From Burkholderiales bacterium (GTDB lineage Bacteria; Pseudomonadota; Gammaproteobacteria; Burkholderiales; Burkholderiaceae_C), in NCBI GenBank assembly GCA_947453625.1, contig CANGHK010000012.1, forward strand, positions 36,526 to 100,525: a DNA stretch of 64,000 bases, read 5' to 3'. Below the pieces are notes generated by a model that searched no databases, had not been told where the DNA came from, and saw only the letters and a program-made list of their open reading frames with translations. This document shows positions 27,874-37,214 of this stretch, one piece after another (position 1 is the first letter of the stretch; every line of letters begins with the position of its first letter). A program made the translations under genes and the position numbers.

Positions 27874-28620
27874 ATGAACGACACGGATTTCAGCGGCCAG
27901 CGGGTGCTGGTCGTCGGTGGCTCCAGCGGCATAGGCAATGGCATCGCCCATGCATTTCAAGACCGCGGGGCCGAGGTGCATGTCTGGGGAACCCGCGCGC
28001 GAGCCGAGGACTACGCCGGCATCGCGGGCTCCGACCTGACCGGCCTTCACTATGCCGGCATCGATGTCGGCGATCCCGATGCGATCGCTGCCGCGCCCTC
28101 GCCCGGCGAGACCCTGGACGTGCTGGTGCTGTGCCAGGGCACGGTGGTCTACCGGCGCGGCGAGTTCGAGCGCGCGGGCTGGGACAAGGTGATGGCCGTC
28201 AACCTCGACAGCCTGATGCACTGCTGCCGGCGATTCAAACCGGCATTGGTCGCGCGCGGGCCCGGCAAGCCGGGGCGCATCATCATCGTCAGCTCGGTCG
28301 CCGGCTTCGGCGCCAACAAGGGCAACCCGGCCTATGCAGCGTCCAAGGCCGGCGCCGTCAGCCTGACGCGCACGCTGGGCCAGGCCTGGGCGCCCGACGG
28401 TGTCCGCGTCAACGGCCTGGCGCCAGGCCTGGTCGACACCAAGCTGACCCAGGTCACCACCCAGCACCCGCAGCGCTTGGCCGGCGCCTTGGCTTCCATC
28501 CCGGCCGGCCGCATGGGCACGCCCGCCGACATGGCCGGTGCCGCACTGTTCCTCGCCTCGCCGCTGGCGGCCTATGTCAACGGCCAGACCCTGGTCGTCG
28601 ACGGCGGCCTGATGCTCTGA
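27874..28620 (+). CDS. SDR family NAD(P)-dependent oxidoreductase
   Basis: 248 residues. Cofactor motif VGGSSGIGNG at ~15-24, LCQG in place of the usual NNAG at ~88, catalytic Ser in VSSVAGFG, active site YAASKAG (~157-163), and the C-terminal VDGGLML typical of classical SDRs of the FabG/BdhA group. The changed NAG motif is an unusual but tolerated variation. A good ribosome-binding site precedes the ATG. It is followed by a 161-bp palindrome and then the acyl-CoA dehydrogenase gene on the same strand. Confidence 0.88.
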   Translation: MNDTDFSGQRVLVVGGSSGIGNGIAHAFQDRGAEVHVWGTRARAEDYAGIAGSDLTGLHYAGIDVGDPDAIAAAPSPGETLDVLVLCQGTVVYRRGEFERAGWDKVMAVNLDSLMHCCRRFKPALVARGPGKPGRIIIVSSVAGFGANKGNPAYAASKAGAVSLTRTLGQAWAPDGVRVNGLAPGLVDTKLTQVTTQHPQRLAGALASIPAGRMGTPADMAGAALFLASPLAAYVNGQTLVVDGGLML

Positions 28621-28780
28621 GAGGCTGAGAGTTTTTCGATCATGCCCGCTCACCACGCCAAAACGCACCCGCTCGTCGTTGCAAATGCTCGCCATAGCCC
28701 GGGCTATGTCTGCGCTTTGCGTCTAGATCGAGCACGTTTTCGCACCTTGCTCGGTCACGCTCGAATTCCTCTCAGCCTCT
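28620..28780. repeat. 161-bp imperfect palindrome on the SDR stop codon (copy 1)
   Basis: Outer arms of 12 bp are perfect (28620-28631 with 28769-28780, core GAGGCTGAGAG / CTCTCAGCCTC). The exact centre is a 16-bp perfect palindrome CATAGCCCGGGCTATG at 28693-28708. The arms between pair partially, for example CAAAACG with CGTTTTC-type stretches. ATGCTCGC and CTGCGCTT flank the centre, as in copy 2 at 44356-44480. The transcript could form a long hairpin between two genes of one operon. Confidence 0.75.
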
Positions 28781-28813
28781 GAAATCCCAAGCACAACCCA
28801 CAGGACACAAGCG

Positions 28814-30064
<1,251 letters not shown>

Positions 30065-30347
30065 CAGCGTCACGAGACCTCCGCGACGGCGATCTGCGGA
30101 GGGCTGGAGAAGCCGAGCGGCAGTGATGGCCGAGGATTCCTCTCCCGCCAAGGCAGGAAGTCCCGCTGCCTCGGCCGCCGGCCATCGCGCCGGTGGTGCC
30201 GCTGCCGGGACAGGTGGCAGGTCGTCCTGCCCCGGATCCAGGGGCTTGCCTGACCGGCTGTGCCTGATCAGGCTGTGCAGCGTTCGTCGGCGACGGGTGT
30301 GGAGCTTCACCTGTCGTCCAGGGCCATGTCCCAGACCGGCGCCGGCC

Positions 30348-30830
30348 ATGGCCGACCCTGACGCCGAGCGCTGGTGTGCGATGGCGCTGCCGGCGGCCGG
30401 AAGGCCGCTGCAAACACTGTGGCGCCAGGGCTTGCCAGTGCCCGCGGCCGGTCAGCTTCGCATCCGGGTGGCGGCTTGCGGCGTCTGCCGCACCGAACGG
30501 TATCTTGTCGATGGCGACCTGCCGCTGCCCGGGCAGCCGGTGGTGTCCGACCATGAGATCGTGGGCCGGGTCAGCGCCGTCGGGTCGTCGGTGACCACGC
30601 TCGAACGCCCCTACTGCTGGCTGGGGGGCGAGCGGCGCATCGTTTCGGCGGTCAACCTGACCCGCCGCGATGGCGACGAATTCCGGCGTGTCGCCGCGTC
30701 GCTGCCGCTGCGCGTGGCGGTGCACCGCTTTGCGCTGAGCGAGGCCAACATGGCGCTCGACGACTTGCGCGCAGGACGCCTGGGCAGCGCCGCGGTGCTG
30801 GCTTGTCGAAGTGCTGACCCCGCGCCCTGA
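30348..30830 (+). pseudogene. Zinc alcohol dehydrogenase remnant with the Rossmann domain deleted in frame
   Basis: An open 160-codon frame. Residues ~30-85 are the start of a zinc-dependent alcohol dehydrogenase (QLRIRVAACGVCRTERYLVDG, then VVSDHEIVGRVSAVGSSV, with the catalytic Cys and the HE pair). The text then jumps directly to the C-terminal part (RPYCWLGGERRIVSAVNLTRR, then ALDDLRAGRLGSAAVL). The stretch of roughly 180 residues normally between them, with the structural-zinc cysteines and the NAD-binding Rossmann fold, is absent, yet the frame is kept. It cannot be an active enzyme. An alternative start is ATG 30381. Confidence 0.75.
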
Positions 30831-30981
30831 GCGACCAGGCCGGGGCCCGGTTGGCTGGGCTTGCTGAGGTTTGGCCTGCGGGGCGACGGCAGGCAGGGCA
30901 CGGAGCGCAGCAACCCCCTTCCGACGCGCGTGGCCGGCCTCTGTTAGCGTAGCGCCCCACAACATGAGAAGGAGACGCCTG

Positions 30982-32520
30982 GTGACAGCATTGCACGATC
31001 GATTGCGTGCCCTGCCGCCTGAGCGGCTGCGGGCGATGCGGCGCGGCATAGAGAAGGAAAGCCTGCGCGCGCTGCCCGGCGGCGGCCTGGCGCTGACACC
31101 GCATCCGGGGGCGCTGGGCTCGGCCTTGACCCACGGTTGCATCACCACCGACTACAGCGAGTCGCAGCTCGAGCTGATCACCGGCGTGCACGGCGGCGCC
31201 GAGTCCTGCCTGGCCGAGCTGACCGAGATCCACCAGGCCGTCTACCACGCCCTGGGCACCCAGCCGAACGACGAGATGCTGTGGGTCGGCAGCATGCCCT
31301 GCGGTCTGCCCACCGATGAGACCATCCCGCTCGGGCGCTACGGGGCTAGCAACGTCGGCCGCGCCAAGAGCGTCTACCGCATGGGCCTGGGCCACCGCTA
31401 CGGCCGGCGCATGCAGACGATCTCGGGCATCCACTACAACTGGTCGATGCCGGGGCTGGGCAACGAAGAGCATTTCGCGCTGATCCGCAACTTCCGCCGC
31501 CACGCCTTCGTGCTGCTCTACCTGTTCGGCGCGTCGCCGGCGGTGTGCGGCGATTTCGTCGCCGGCCGGCCGCACAAGCTGCAGCCCTTGCCGGGTGGCA
31601 AGACGGGCAGCCTGCACATGCCCTTCGGCACCTCGCTGCGCATGGGGCCGCTGGGCTACCAGAGCGATGCCCAGGCCTCGCTGGCGGTCAGCTACAACAG
31701 CCTGGAGAGCTATGCCAACTCGCTGCACGATGCGTTGATCCAGCCCTATCCGGCCTACGAGGCGGTGGGCATTCGCAACCCGGGTGGCGATTACAACCAG
31801 CTCTCGACCACGCTGTTGCAGATCGAGAACGAGTTCTATGGCCTGATCCGGCCCAAGCGGGTGATCTTCCCCGGCGAGCGGCCGCTGCATGCGCTGCGCG
31901 AGCGCGGCGTCGAGTACATCGAGGTGCGGTGCATGGACCTCGACCCCTTCGAGCCGGTGGGCATCAACGCTGACACCACCCGCTTCATCGACATCTTCCT
32001 GCTGCACTGCCTGCTGGCCGACAGCCCGCCCGACACGCCGGCCGAGATCGCCGCGCTGGGCCGCAACCAGCACCGCACCGCGGCGCGCGGTCGCGAGCCC
32101 GGCCTGCTGCTCGAGCAGGGCGACCATGTGATCACGCTGACCGACTGGGCTGCGCAGTTGCTGGGCGAGTGCGGCGACATCGCCGACGCGCTCGACGCCG
32201 CCCACGGTGGCACGCTGTACCAGCAAGCCCTGGACAGCGCCCTCGGTGCATTGGCGCATCCCGCCGGCCTGCCGTCGGCGCGCGTGCTCGACGCGATGCT
32301 GGCCGATTACGACGGCTCCTATCCGCGCTTCATCCGCAGCCAGTCGGCCCTCAGCCGAAGCGCGCTGCTTGCGCTGCCCTGGTCGGCGCAGCAGTCCGCG
32401 CGCTACGCCGCCATGGCCGAGGCCTCGGTGGCCGAGCAGCAGCGCATCGAGGCGGCCGACTCGATGCTGTTCGAGCAGTACCGGCAGGCCTATCTGTCGC
32501 CCGATCGACTGGAAGCCTGA
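30982..32520 (+). CDS. gshA: Glutamate-cysteine ligase
   Basis: 512 residues, the ATP-dependent first step of glutathione synthesis, of the gammaproteobacterial type-1 family (E. coli GshA is 518). Motifs: GIEKESLR at ~23, TTDYSESQLELIT (~55), MQTISGIHYNWSMP (~143), NPGGDYNQLSTTLLQIENEFY (~265 in two parts), EVRCMDLDPFEPVGI (~310). The GTG at 30982 is preferred to an ATG 18 nt upstream because the AGAAGGAGA Shine-Dalgarno is correctly spaced from the GTG and would overlap the other start. Supplies glutathione, used among other things by maleylpyruvate or detoxification steps of aromatic catabolism. Confidence 0.93.
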   Translation: MTALHDRLRALPPERLRAMRRGIEKESLRALPGGGLALTPHPGALGSALTHGCITTDYSESQLELITGVHGGAESCLAELTEIHQAVYHALGTQPNDEMLWVGSMPCGLPTDETIPLGRYGASNVGRAKSVYRMGLGHRYGRRMQTISGIHYNWSMPGLGNEEHFALIRNFRRHAFVLLYLFGASPAVCGDFVAGRPHKLQPLPGGKTGSLHMPFGTSLRMGPLGYQSDAQASLAVSYNSLESYANSLHDALIQPYPAYEAVGIRNPGGDYNQLSTTLLQIENEFYGLIRPKRVIFPGERPLHALRERGVEYIEVRCMDLDPFEPVGINADTTRFIDIFLLHCLLADSPPDTPAEIAALGRNQHRTAARGREPGLLLEQGDHVITLTDWAAQLLGECGDIADALDAAHGGTLYQQALDSALGALAHPAGLPSARVLDAMLADYDGSYPRFIRSQSALSRSALLALPWSAQQSARYAAMAEASVAEQQRIEAADSMLFEQYRQAYLSPDRLEA

Positions 32521-32612
32521 GACCCGGGCCCATCGCCACCGGCGGCCTGGGGCGGTGTCGGACAGCGCGGTGGCGTGGCGGCCAAGGGATAGACCCGGCA
32601 TGTAAAACTGGT

Positions 32613-32641
32613 TTGACGTTCCGGCTATGGTTTGGTGGAAT
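32613..32641 (+). promoter_or_regulatory. Candidate sigma-70 promoter of the nitrilase-peptidase unit
   Basis: TTGACG (32613-32618), 17-nt spacer, TGGAAT (32636-32641; four of six consensus positions). The -10 overlaps the first of three 13-bp direct repeats, so a repeat-binding protein would control this promoter. Confidence 0.45.
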
Positions 32642-32675
32642 TGTTCAGTGAAATTGTTTAGCGAAATTCTTTAGC
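32637..32675 (+). repeat. Three tandem 13-bp repeats before the nitrilase gene
   Basis: Units GGAATTGTTCAGT, GAAATTGTTTAGC and GAAATTCTTTAGC are arranged head to tail with no gaps, ending 17 nt before the ATG; a partial fourth unit (GCAAT) follows. They are AT-rich in a GC-rich setting and span from the -10 element towards the ribosome-binding site, the typical position of a repressor array. Confidence 0.75.
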
Positions 32676-32692
32676 GCAATCGAGGTGATTTG

Positions 32693-33571
32693 ATGAACCC
32701 ACCGTCCTCCGCCCCAGGTGTCGCGCCCGTACGCGTCGCTTGCTGCCAGATCGAGCCGCAAATAGGGCAAAAGGCCAGCAACCTGGCCAAGACTGCCGAC
32801 TTCATCGAGCGCGCCGCTCGGGGTGGCGCACGCATCGTCGTGCTGCCAGAACTGTGCAGCTCGGGTTATGTGTTCGAAAGCAGATCCGAGGCGCGTTCGC
32901 TGGCCGACGCTTTCGATGACGGCGCCTCGACCACGCTGTGGGCCAGCCTGGCGCGCGACCTGGGCCTGCACATCGTCGCCGGCTTTGCCGAGCGGGCGGG
33001 CTCGACCTTGTACAACGCCGCGGCGGTGATCGGCCCCGGCGGGCGCTTGGGCGTATTCCGCAAAGTGCATCTGTGGTCGGACGAGAACCTGTTCTTCGAG
33101 CCCGGCAACCTGGGTTTCCCGGTCTTCGCGACCGAGCATGGCACGCTGGGCGTGGGCATCTGCTACGACGGTTGGTTCCCCGAGTTCTACCGCAGCTGCG
33201 CGCTGCAGGGCGCCGAGCTGGTCTGCGTGCCGACCAACTGGGTGCCGATCCCAGGCCAGGACCCGACCCGCGAAGCGATGGCCAACATCCTGACGATGGC
33301 GGCGGCGCACACCAACTCGATCTACATCGCCGCGGCCGACCGCGTCGGCACCGAGCGTGGCCAGCCCTTTGTCGGCCAGAGCCTGATCACCAGCCATGCC
33401 GGCTGGCCCGTGGCCGGGCCGGCGTCGGCCACCGAAGAGCAGATCATCTACGCCGACCTCGATCTGGCATTGGCGCGGCGGGCGCGACGTTGGAACGATT
33501 TCAACCAGGTGCTGCGCGACCGCCGCCCGGGCGCTTACCTGCAAGACAGCGGCGACCGTGACCGCTGTTGA
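32693..33571 (+). CDS. Carbon-nitrogen hydrolase (nitrilase superfamily)
   Basis: 292 residues. Glu-Lys-Cys triad: Glu in VVLPELCSSGY (~49), Lys in FRKVHLWSDE (~122), Cys in GVGICYDGWFPE (~156). VPTNWVPIPG and NSIYIAAADRVG follow as in N-carbamoyl-amino-acid and aliphatic omega-amidase branches. Cytoplasmic hydrolysis of an amide or carbamoyl group is expected; substrate unknown. It forms a pair with the M20 peptidase gene 22 nt downstream, suggesting sequential cleavage of an N-acyl or N-carbamoyl amino acid. Controlled perhaps by the 13-bp repeat array just upstream. Confidence 0.87.
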   Translation: MNPPSSAPGVAPVRVACCQIEPQIGQKASNLAKTADFIERAARGGARIVVLPELCSSGYVFESRSEARSLADAFDDGASTTLWASLARDLGLHIVAGFAERAGSTLYNAAAVIGPGGRLGVFRKVHLWSDENLFFEPGNLGFPVFATEHGTLGVGICYDGWFPEFYRSCALQGAELVCVPTNWVPIPGQDPTREAMANILTMAAAHTNSIYIAAADRVGTERGQPFVGQSLITSHAGWPVAGPASATEEQIIYADLDLALARRARRWNDFNQVLRDRRPGAYLQDSGDRDRC

Positions 33572-33593
33572 ACACGGCTGACCCGAGGCAACC

Positions 33594-34748
33594 ATGTCCG
33601 CACCCGATCCCGTCGCCCTGACCCAAGCCCTGCTGCGCATCGACACCGTCAACCCGCCAGGCAACGAAGACCGGTGCGTCGAACTGCTGGCCGACTTGCT
33701 GTCGGCTGCCGGTTTTGCCTGCCGGACGCATGAATTTGCGCCGCGCCGCACCAGCCTGGTGGCGCGCATAGGCGGTCATGCCGGGTCGGCCGGTGGCCGG
33801 GCGCCACTGGCCTTCACCGGCCATGTCGACGTCGTGCCGCTGGGCAACACCCGGTGGCAGCACGACCCTTTTGGCGCCGAAATCGTCGGCGGCAGGCTGT
33901 ACGGCCGCGGCGCCAGCGACATGAAGAGCGGTATCGCCGCCTTCGTCTGTGCCGCAATCGACCAGGCTGAGCGATTGCGGCAAGGCCCCGGCCTGAACCT
34001 GATCATCACCGCGGGTGAAGAGACCGGCTGCGAAGGCGCTTTCGCGATGGCCGCTTCACCGGACGGCCGCGCGCTGCTGGGCAGCGCCGGCGCCCTGGTC
34101 GTGGCCGAGCCCACCGCCAACCTGCCGCTGCTCGGCCACAAGGGGGCGTTCTGGTTGGCGGCCGAGGCGCGCGGTGTCACGGCGCACGGCGCGATGCCCG
34201 AGCGCGGCGACAACGCGATCTACAAGATTGCCAAAGCCGCGGTGGCCCTGGAGCAATTCAGCTTCGACACCGGCCCGCATCCGCTGATGGGCATGCCCAC
34301 GCTCAACGTGGGCACGGTGCGCGGCGGCCTGAACATCAATTCGGTGCCCGACGCCGCCGAGATGGGCATAGACATCCGCAGCGTCGCCGGCCAGGACCAT
34401 GGCGTGTTGCTGCAATGCCTGTGCCGCGTGCTCGGGCCGCAGATCGGCCTGCGCGCGTTGCTCGACGTGGGCAGTGTGTACACCGCGCCCGACGACCCGT
34501 GGATGCAGCGCGTCTTTGCGATCTGCAGCGCGCGCAGCGGCCAGGCCATCGCGCCGCGCACGGTGTCGTACTTCACCGACGCCGCGGCGCTGCGCGGGCC
34601 GCTGGGTGGCCCGCCCGTGGTGATCCTCGGGCCGGGCGAGCCGGAGATGGCGCACCAGACCGACGAGTACTGCCAGGTCGACCGCATCCACGAGGCGACG
34701 GCCTTGTTCGGCGACCTGATCACCGACTGGTGCGCGCCGGGCGCCTGA
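33594..34748 (+). CDS. M20 family metallopeptidase (ArgE/DapE/ACY1-like)
   Basis: 384 residues, dinuclear zinc hydrolase. TGHVDVVPLG holds the first His and Asp (~80), RGASDMKSG the bridging Asp, ITAGEETGCEGA the general base and ligand Glu pair (~140), VVAEPT the next ligand, and the last His is in PEMAHQTDEY (~360). The lid domain is intact (NVGTVRGGLNINSVPD). Members deacylate N-acyl amino acids or cleave small peptides, as acetylornithine or succinyl-diaminopimelate deacylases. The substrate is open; cotranscription with the nitrilase-family gene favours a catabolic N-acyl amino acid. Confidence 0.9.
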   Translation: MSAPDPVALTQALLRIDTVNPPGNEDRCVELLADLLSAAGFACRTHEFAPRRTSLVARIGGHAGSAGGRAPLAFTGHVDVVPLGNTRWQHDPFGAEIVGGRLYGRGASDMKSGIAAFVCAAIDQAERLRQGPGLNLIITAGEETGCEGAFAMAASPDGRALLGSAGALVVAEPTANLPLLGHKGAFWLAAEARGVTAHGAMPERGDNAIYKIAKAAVALEQFSFDTGPHPLMGMPTLNVGTVRGGLNINSVPDAAEMGIDIRSVAGQDHGVLLQCLCRVLGPQIGLRALLDVGSVYTAPDDPWMQRVFAICSARSGQAIAPRTVSYFTDAAALRGPLGGPPVVILGPGEPEMAHQTDEYCQVDRIHEATALFGDLITDWCAPGA

Positions 34749-34774
34749 AGCCAGCCGCGGCCGACCCGACCGGC

Positions 34775-36184
34775 TTATCTCGGCGGCTGTCGGGTCGACC
34801 CGTCGGCGGTGCGCTCGTAGGCGCGCGCGATGCGCAGGATCCGGGCTTCCTGGAACGGCCTGCCGATGACCTGGAAACTCGTCGGCAGGCCGCTGCCGGT
34901 GAAGCCGCAAGGCACGGCCACCGAGGGCAGCCCCATGACATTGGCCGGTGCCGACAAGCGAACGAACACCGACGAAACCGGCTCGTCGCTGCCGTCGGGC
35001 CAACGCACCGTGAGCTGGTCGCGGCGGGTCGCACCACAAGGCACCGACGGCCCGATCAAGGCGTCGAGGGCGTCGAACATCGTTCGCCACGCCGCCTGCA
35101 TCTCGTTGCGAACGCGCAGTGCCGCGATGTAGTCGACGGCGGGAATCATCGCGCCGGTCTCCAGCATCGCGCGGACGTCTTCCTGGTACAGGTCGCGGCG
35201 CTCGCGCAGCGCCTTGTGGTGGTAGGCGGACGCTTCCGGCATGCACAGCCCGAACTCCACCGGCATGATCTGCCCGGCCATCGGGATGTCGACGTCGACC
35301 AGCACCGCGCCCTCGCGGGCCAGTCTGTCGATCGCTGCCCGCACGTCGCGGGCGACCTCCGGGTCGACGTTGTCGAAGAAGTAGTTGCGCGGCACACCGA
35401 TGCGCAAACCCTTGACGCCGAGTTCGAGCTCGGCGAGGTAATCGCCCACCGGCACGTCGGCGCTGCCAGGGTCTCTGGGGTCATGGCCGGCCAGCGCGCC
35501 CAGCGTGACCGCGGCGTCGCCCACCGTGCGGGTCAGCGGACCGGCATGGTCGAGCGACCAGCTCAGCGACGCAATGCCGAAACGGCTGACGCGACCGTAC
35601 GTGGGCTTCAGGCCGACGGTGCCGCAGAGCGCCGCGGGGATGCGGATCGACCCGCCCGTGTCGGTGCCCATGCCCATGAAGCAACCTCGGGCGGCCACCG
35701 TGGCGCCCGAGCCACCGCTGGAGCCGCCGGGGATATGGGCGATGTTCCAGGGATTGCCGGTGGTCGGCGTCACGATGCCGTAGGCGAATTCGTGGGTGTG
35801 GGTCTTGCCGACGATGACCGCACCGGCTTGCGACAGCCGGTCGACGCAAGCAGAGTTGACGCTGGCCAAGTGGTCGTGGCGCACCCGCGAGCTGCAGGTG
35901 GTGGGCAGGCCGGTCATGTCGTAGAGGTCCTTGACCGCGACGGGCACGCCGTGCAACTCGCCGCGGTCCATGCCCGCGGCCATCTCGCGCTCGGCCTGGT
36001 GCGCGGCGGCCAAGGCATGGTCGGCGGTCAGCCGAACATAGGCGTTGAGCCTGGGCTCGTCGGCCTCGATCCGCGCCAGCGCCAGCCGGGTCAGCTCGAC
36101 CGGTGATATTTCGCGCTTGCGCAGCGCGGCGGCGACGCCGCGCAGGCTCAGGGTCAGCGGGGCGGCGATGTCGGTGCTCGTCAT
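34775..36184 (-). CDS. Amidase signature family hydrolase, AtzE/GatA-like
   Basis: 469 residues. Ser-cisSer-Lys triad: Lys in PVAVKDLYD (~77), cis-Ser and nucleophile in IPGGSSGGSGA (~150-160) and MGTDTGGSIRIPA. It begins one base after the stop codon of a small AtzG-like gene, an arrangement known from the AtzE-AtzG pair (1-carboxybiuret hydrolase) and the GatCA pair. Since AtzE-type amidases need their small partner, that pairing supports an AtzE-like subunit rather than a stand-alone amidase; function in cyanurate-type catabolism is inference. The downstream neighbour is convergent. Confidence 0.87.
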   Translation of the reverse strand: MTSTDIAAPLTLSLRGVAAALRKREISPVELTRLALARIEADEPRLNAYVRLTADHALAAAHQAEREMAAGMDRGELHGVPVAVKDLYDMTGLPTTCSSRVRHDHLASVNSACVDRLSQAGAVIVGKTHTHEFAYGIVTPTTGNPWNIAHIPGGSSGGSGATVAARGCFMGMGTDTGGSIRIPAALCGTVGLKPTYGRVSRFGIASLSWSLDHAGPLTRTVGDAAVTLGALAGHDPRDPGSADVPVGDYLAELELGVKGLRIGVPRNYFFDNVDPEVARDVRAAIDRLAREGAVLVDVDIPMAGQIMPVEFGLCMPEASAYHHKALRERRDLYQEDVRAMLETGAMIPAVDYIAALRVRNEMQAAWRTMFDALDALIGPSVPCGATRRDQLTVRWPDGSDEPVSSVFVRLSAPANVMGLPSVAVPCGFTGSGLPTSFQVIGRPFQEARILRIARAYERTADGSTRQPPR

Positions 36185-36185
36185 G

Positions 36186-36386
36186 TCAGCGCTCCCAGTG
36201 GGCATGGAAAGAGAACGCGGGCGCAGTCTCGCCCAGCTCGGCTTGATTCAGTGCGTCGAGCAACTGGAAGACGCCATCCATCGCCGGTGCGAGTTCCACT
36301 GCGCGCGCTGGCGTCAACGGCAGGTTCGCCAGTCGGGCTGCGGATTCGATCAATGCCGGATCGGTGGGGCAACGTGGTTTCGACAT
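36186..36386 (-). CDS. AtzG/GatC-like small subunit
   Basis: 66 residues, one helical hairpin: LIESAARLANLPLTPARAVELAPAMDGVF in two stretches, then LLDALNQAELGETAPAFSFHAHW. This matches the AtzG-like (DUF4089) layout: a GLPL-type turn, a long helix and a PxF-containing C-terminal tail that binds the amidase. It directly precedes the AtzE/GatA-like gene. ATG 36386 has GAGGGAAG upstream. The sequence -35/-10 at 36438-36466 supplies a promoter. Confidence 0.7.
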   Translation of the reverse strand: MSKPRCPTDPALIESAARLANLPLTPARAVELAPAMDGVFQLLDALNQAELGETAPAFSFHAHWER

Positions 36387-36437
36387 GTCAGCTTCCCTCG
36401 GTGATGATTGCGGGACGGCCTTCACGGCCCCGATGAA

Positions 36438-36466
36438 ACAATATGACTTGTAAGAGTCTATTGCAA
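36438..36466 (-). promoter_or_regulatory. Sigma-70-type promoter for the AtzG/AtzE-like pair
   Basis: Reading the minus strand: TTGCAA, exactly 17 nt, TATTGT; start of transcription would fall about 40 nt before the AtzG-like ATG. The spacer contains an imperfect palindrome GACTTGTAAGAGTC (36445-36458), a possible operator. The patch is strikingly AT-rich and separates the amidase pair from the ABC genes upstream. Confidence 0.6.
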
Positions 36467-36509
36467 ATTGGCGGTAATTTGTTATCAGTGAAACGCGCGC
36501 TGGGCGCGC

Positions 36510-37214
36510 TCAGGGCGCCAGGTAGCGCAGCAGCCGGGGGTCGTCCCTGATCTGCGCGGCCGTGCCTTCCAGGGCGACCGTCCCGCGGTCCATCACATAG
36601 ACATGGTCAGCCACCCGAAGCGCGAGCTCGACATGCTGCTCGACCAGGATAAGGCTGATCTCCCTGGACAACAGCACCAGGCGGTCGGCGATCTCCTCGA
36701 TCACGCCGACCCATACGCCCTCGGTGGGTTCGTCGAGCAGCAGCAGCTTGGGCTTGCCCAGCAAGGCCCGGCCGATGGCGAGCATCTTGCGTTCGCCGCC
36801 CGACAGCGTGGCCGCGGTCTGGGCCAGCCGCAGCGACAGTTTCGGGAAGAAGTCGAGCACCTCGTCGATGCGCGCAGACCGGCCTTGCAGGATCGCGCCG
36901 AGCTCGAGGTTTTCGCGCACCGTCAGCTTGCCGAAGATCGCCTGCTCCTGCGGCACATAGCCCATGCCGCGGCGCGCGCGCATCTCGGTCGGCTCGGCGA
37001 CCGTGTCGCGGCCGTCGAAACGGATGTCACCCGACATCACCGGCAATTCACCGGCCAGCGCCTTCAGCAAGGTCGTCTTGCCGGCACCGTTGCGGCCCAG
37101 GATCGCGACCATGCCCTTTGCCGCCGCCCGGATTTCGAGGTCGAACAGCACCTGGCTGCGGCCATAGCCCGCATTGAGCTTGCGGACCTCCAAGATGTTC
37201 GGGGACTCAGACAC
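36510..37214 (-). CDS. ABC importer ATP-binding protein, LivF/UrtE type
   Basis: 234 residues. Walker A GRNGAGKTT (~40), Q-loop PQEQ, signature LSGGERKML (~140), Walker B LLLLDEPTEG, His switch VEQHVELAL. After the D-loop position it has VWVGVIEEI where LivF proteins normally have LAP-x-IVEEI, a variation I associate with amide/urea-type importers. Last gene of the Liv-type operon; its start overlaps the end of the LivG-type gene by 8 nt. Confidence 0.93.
   Translation of the reverse strand: MSESPNILEVRKLNAGYGRSQVLFDLEIRAAAKGMVAILGRNGAGKTTLLKALAGELPVMSGDIRFDGRDTVAEPTEMRARRGMGYVPQEQAIFGKLTVRENLELGAILQGRSARIDEVLDFFPKLSLRLAQTAATLSGGERKMLAIGRALLGKPKLLLLDEPTEGVWVGVIEEIADRLVLLSREISLILVEQHVELALRVADHVYVMDRGTVALEGTAAQIRDDPRLLRYLAP

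Noticed and set aside
28620..28780. Intrinsic terminator for the SDR gene
   Set aside because: No U-tract follows the long palindrome and the next gene is in the same direction; treated as a repeat/RNA-structure element instead.
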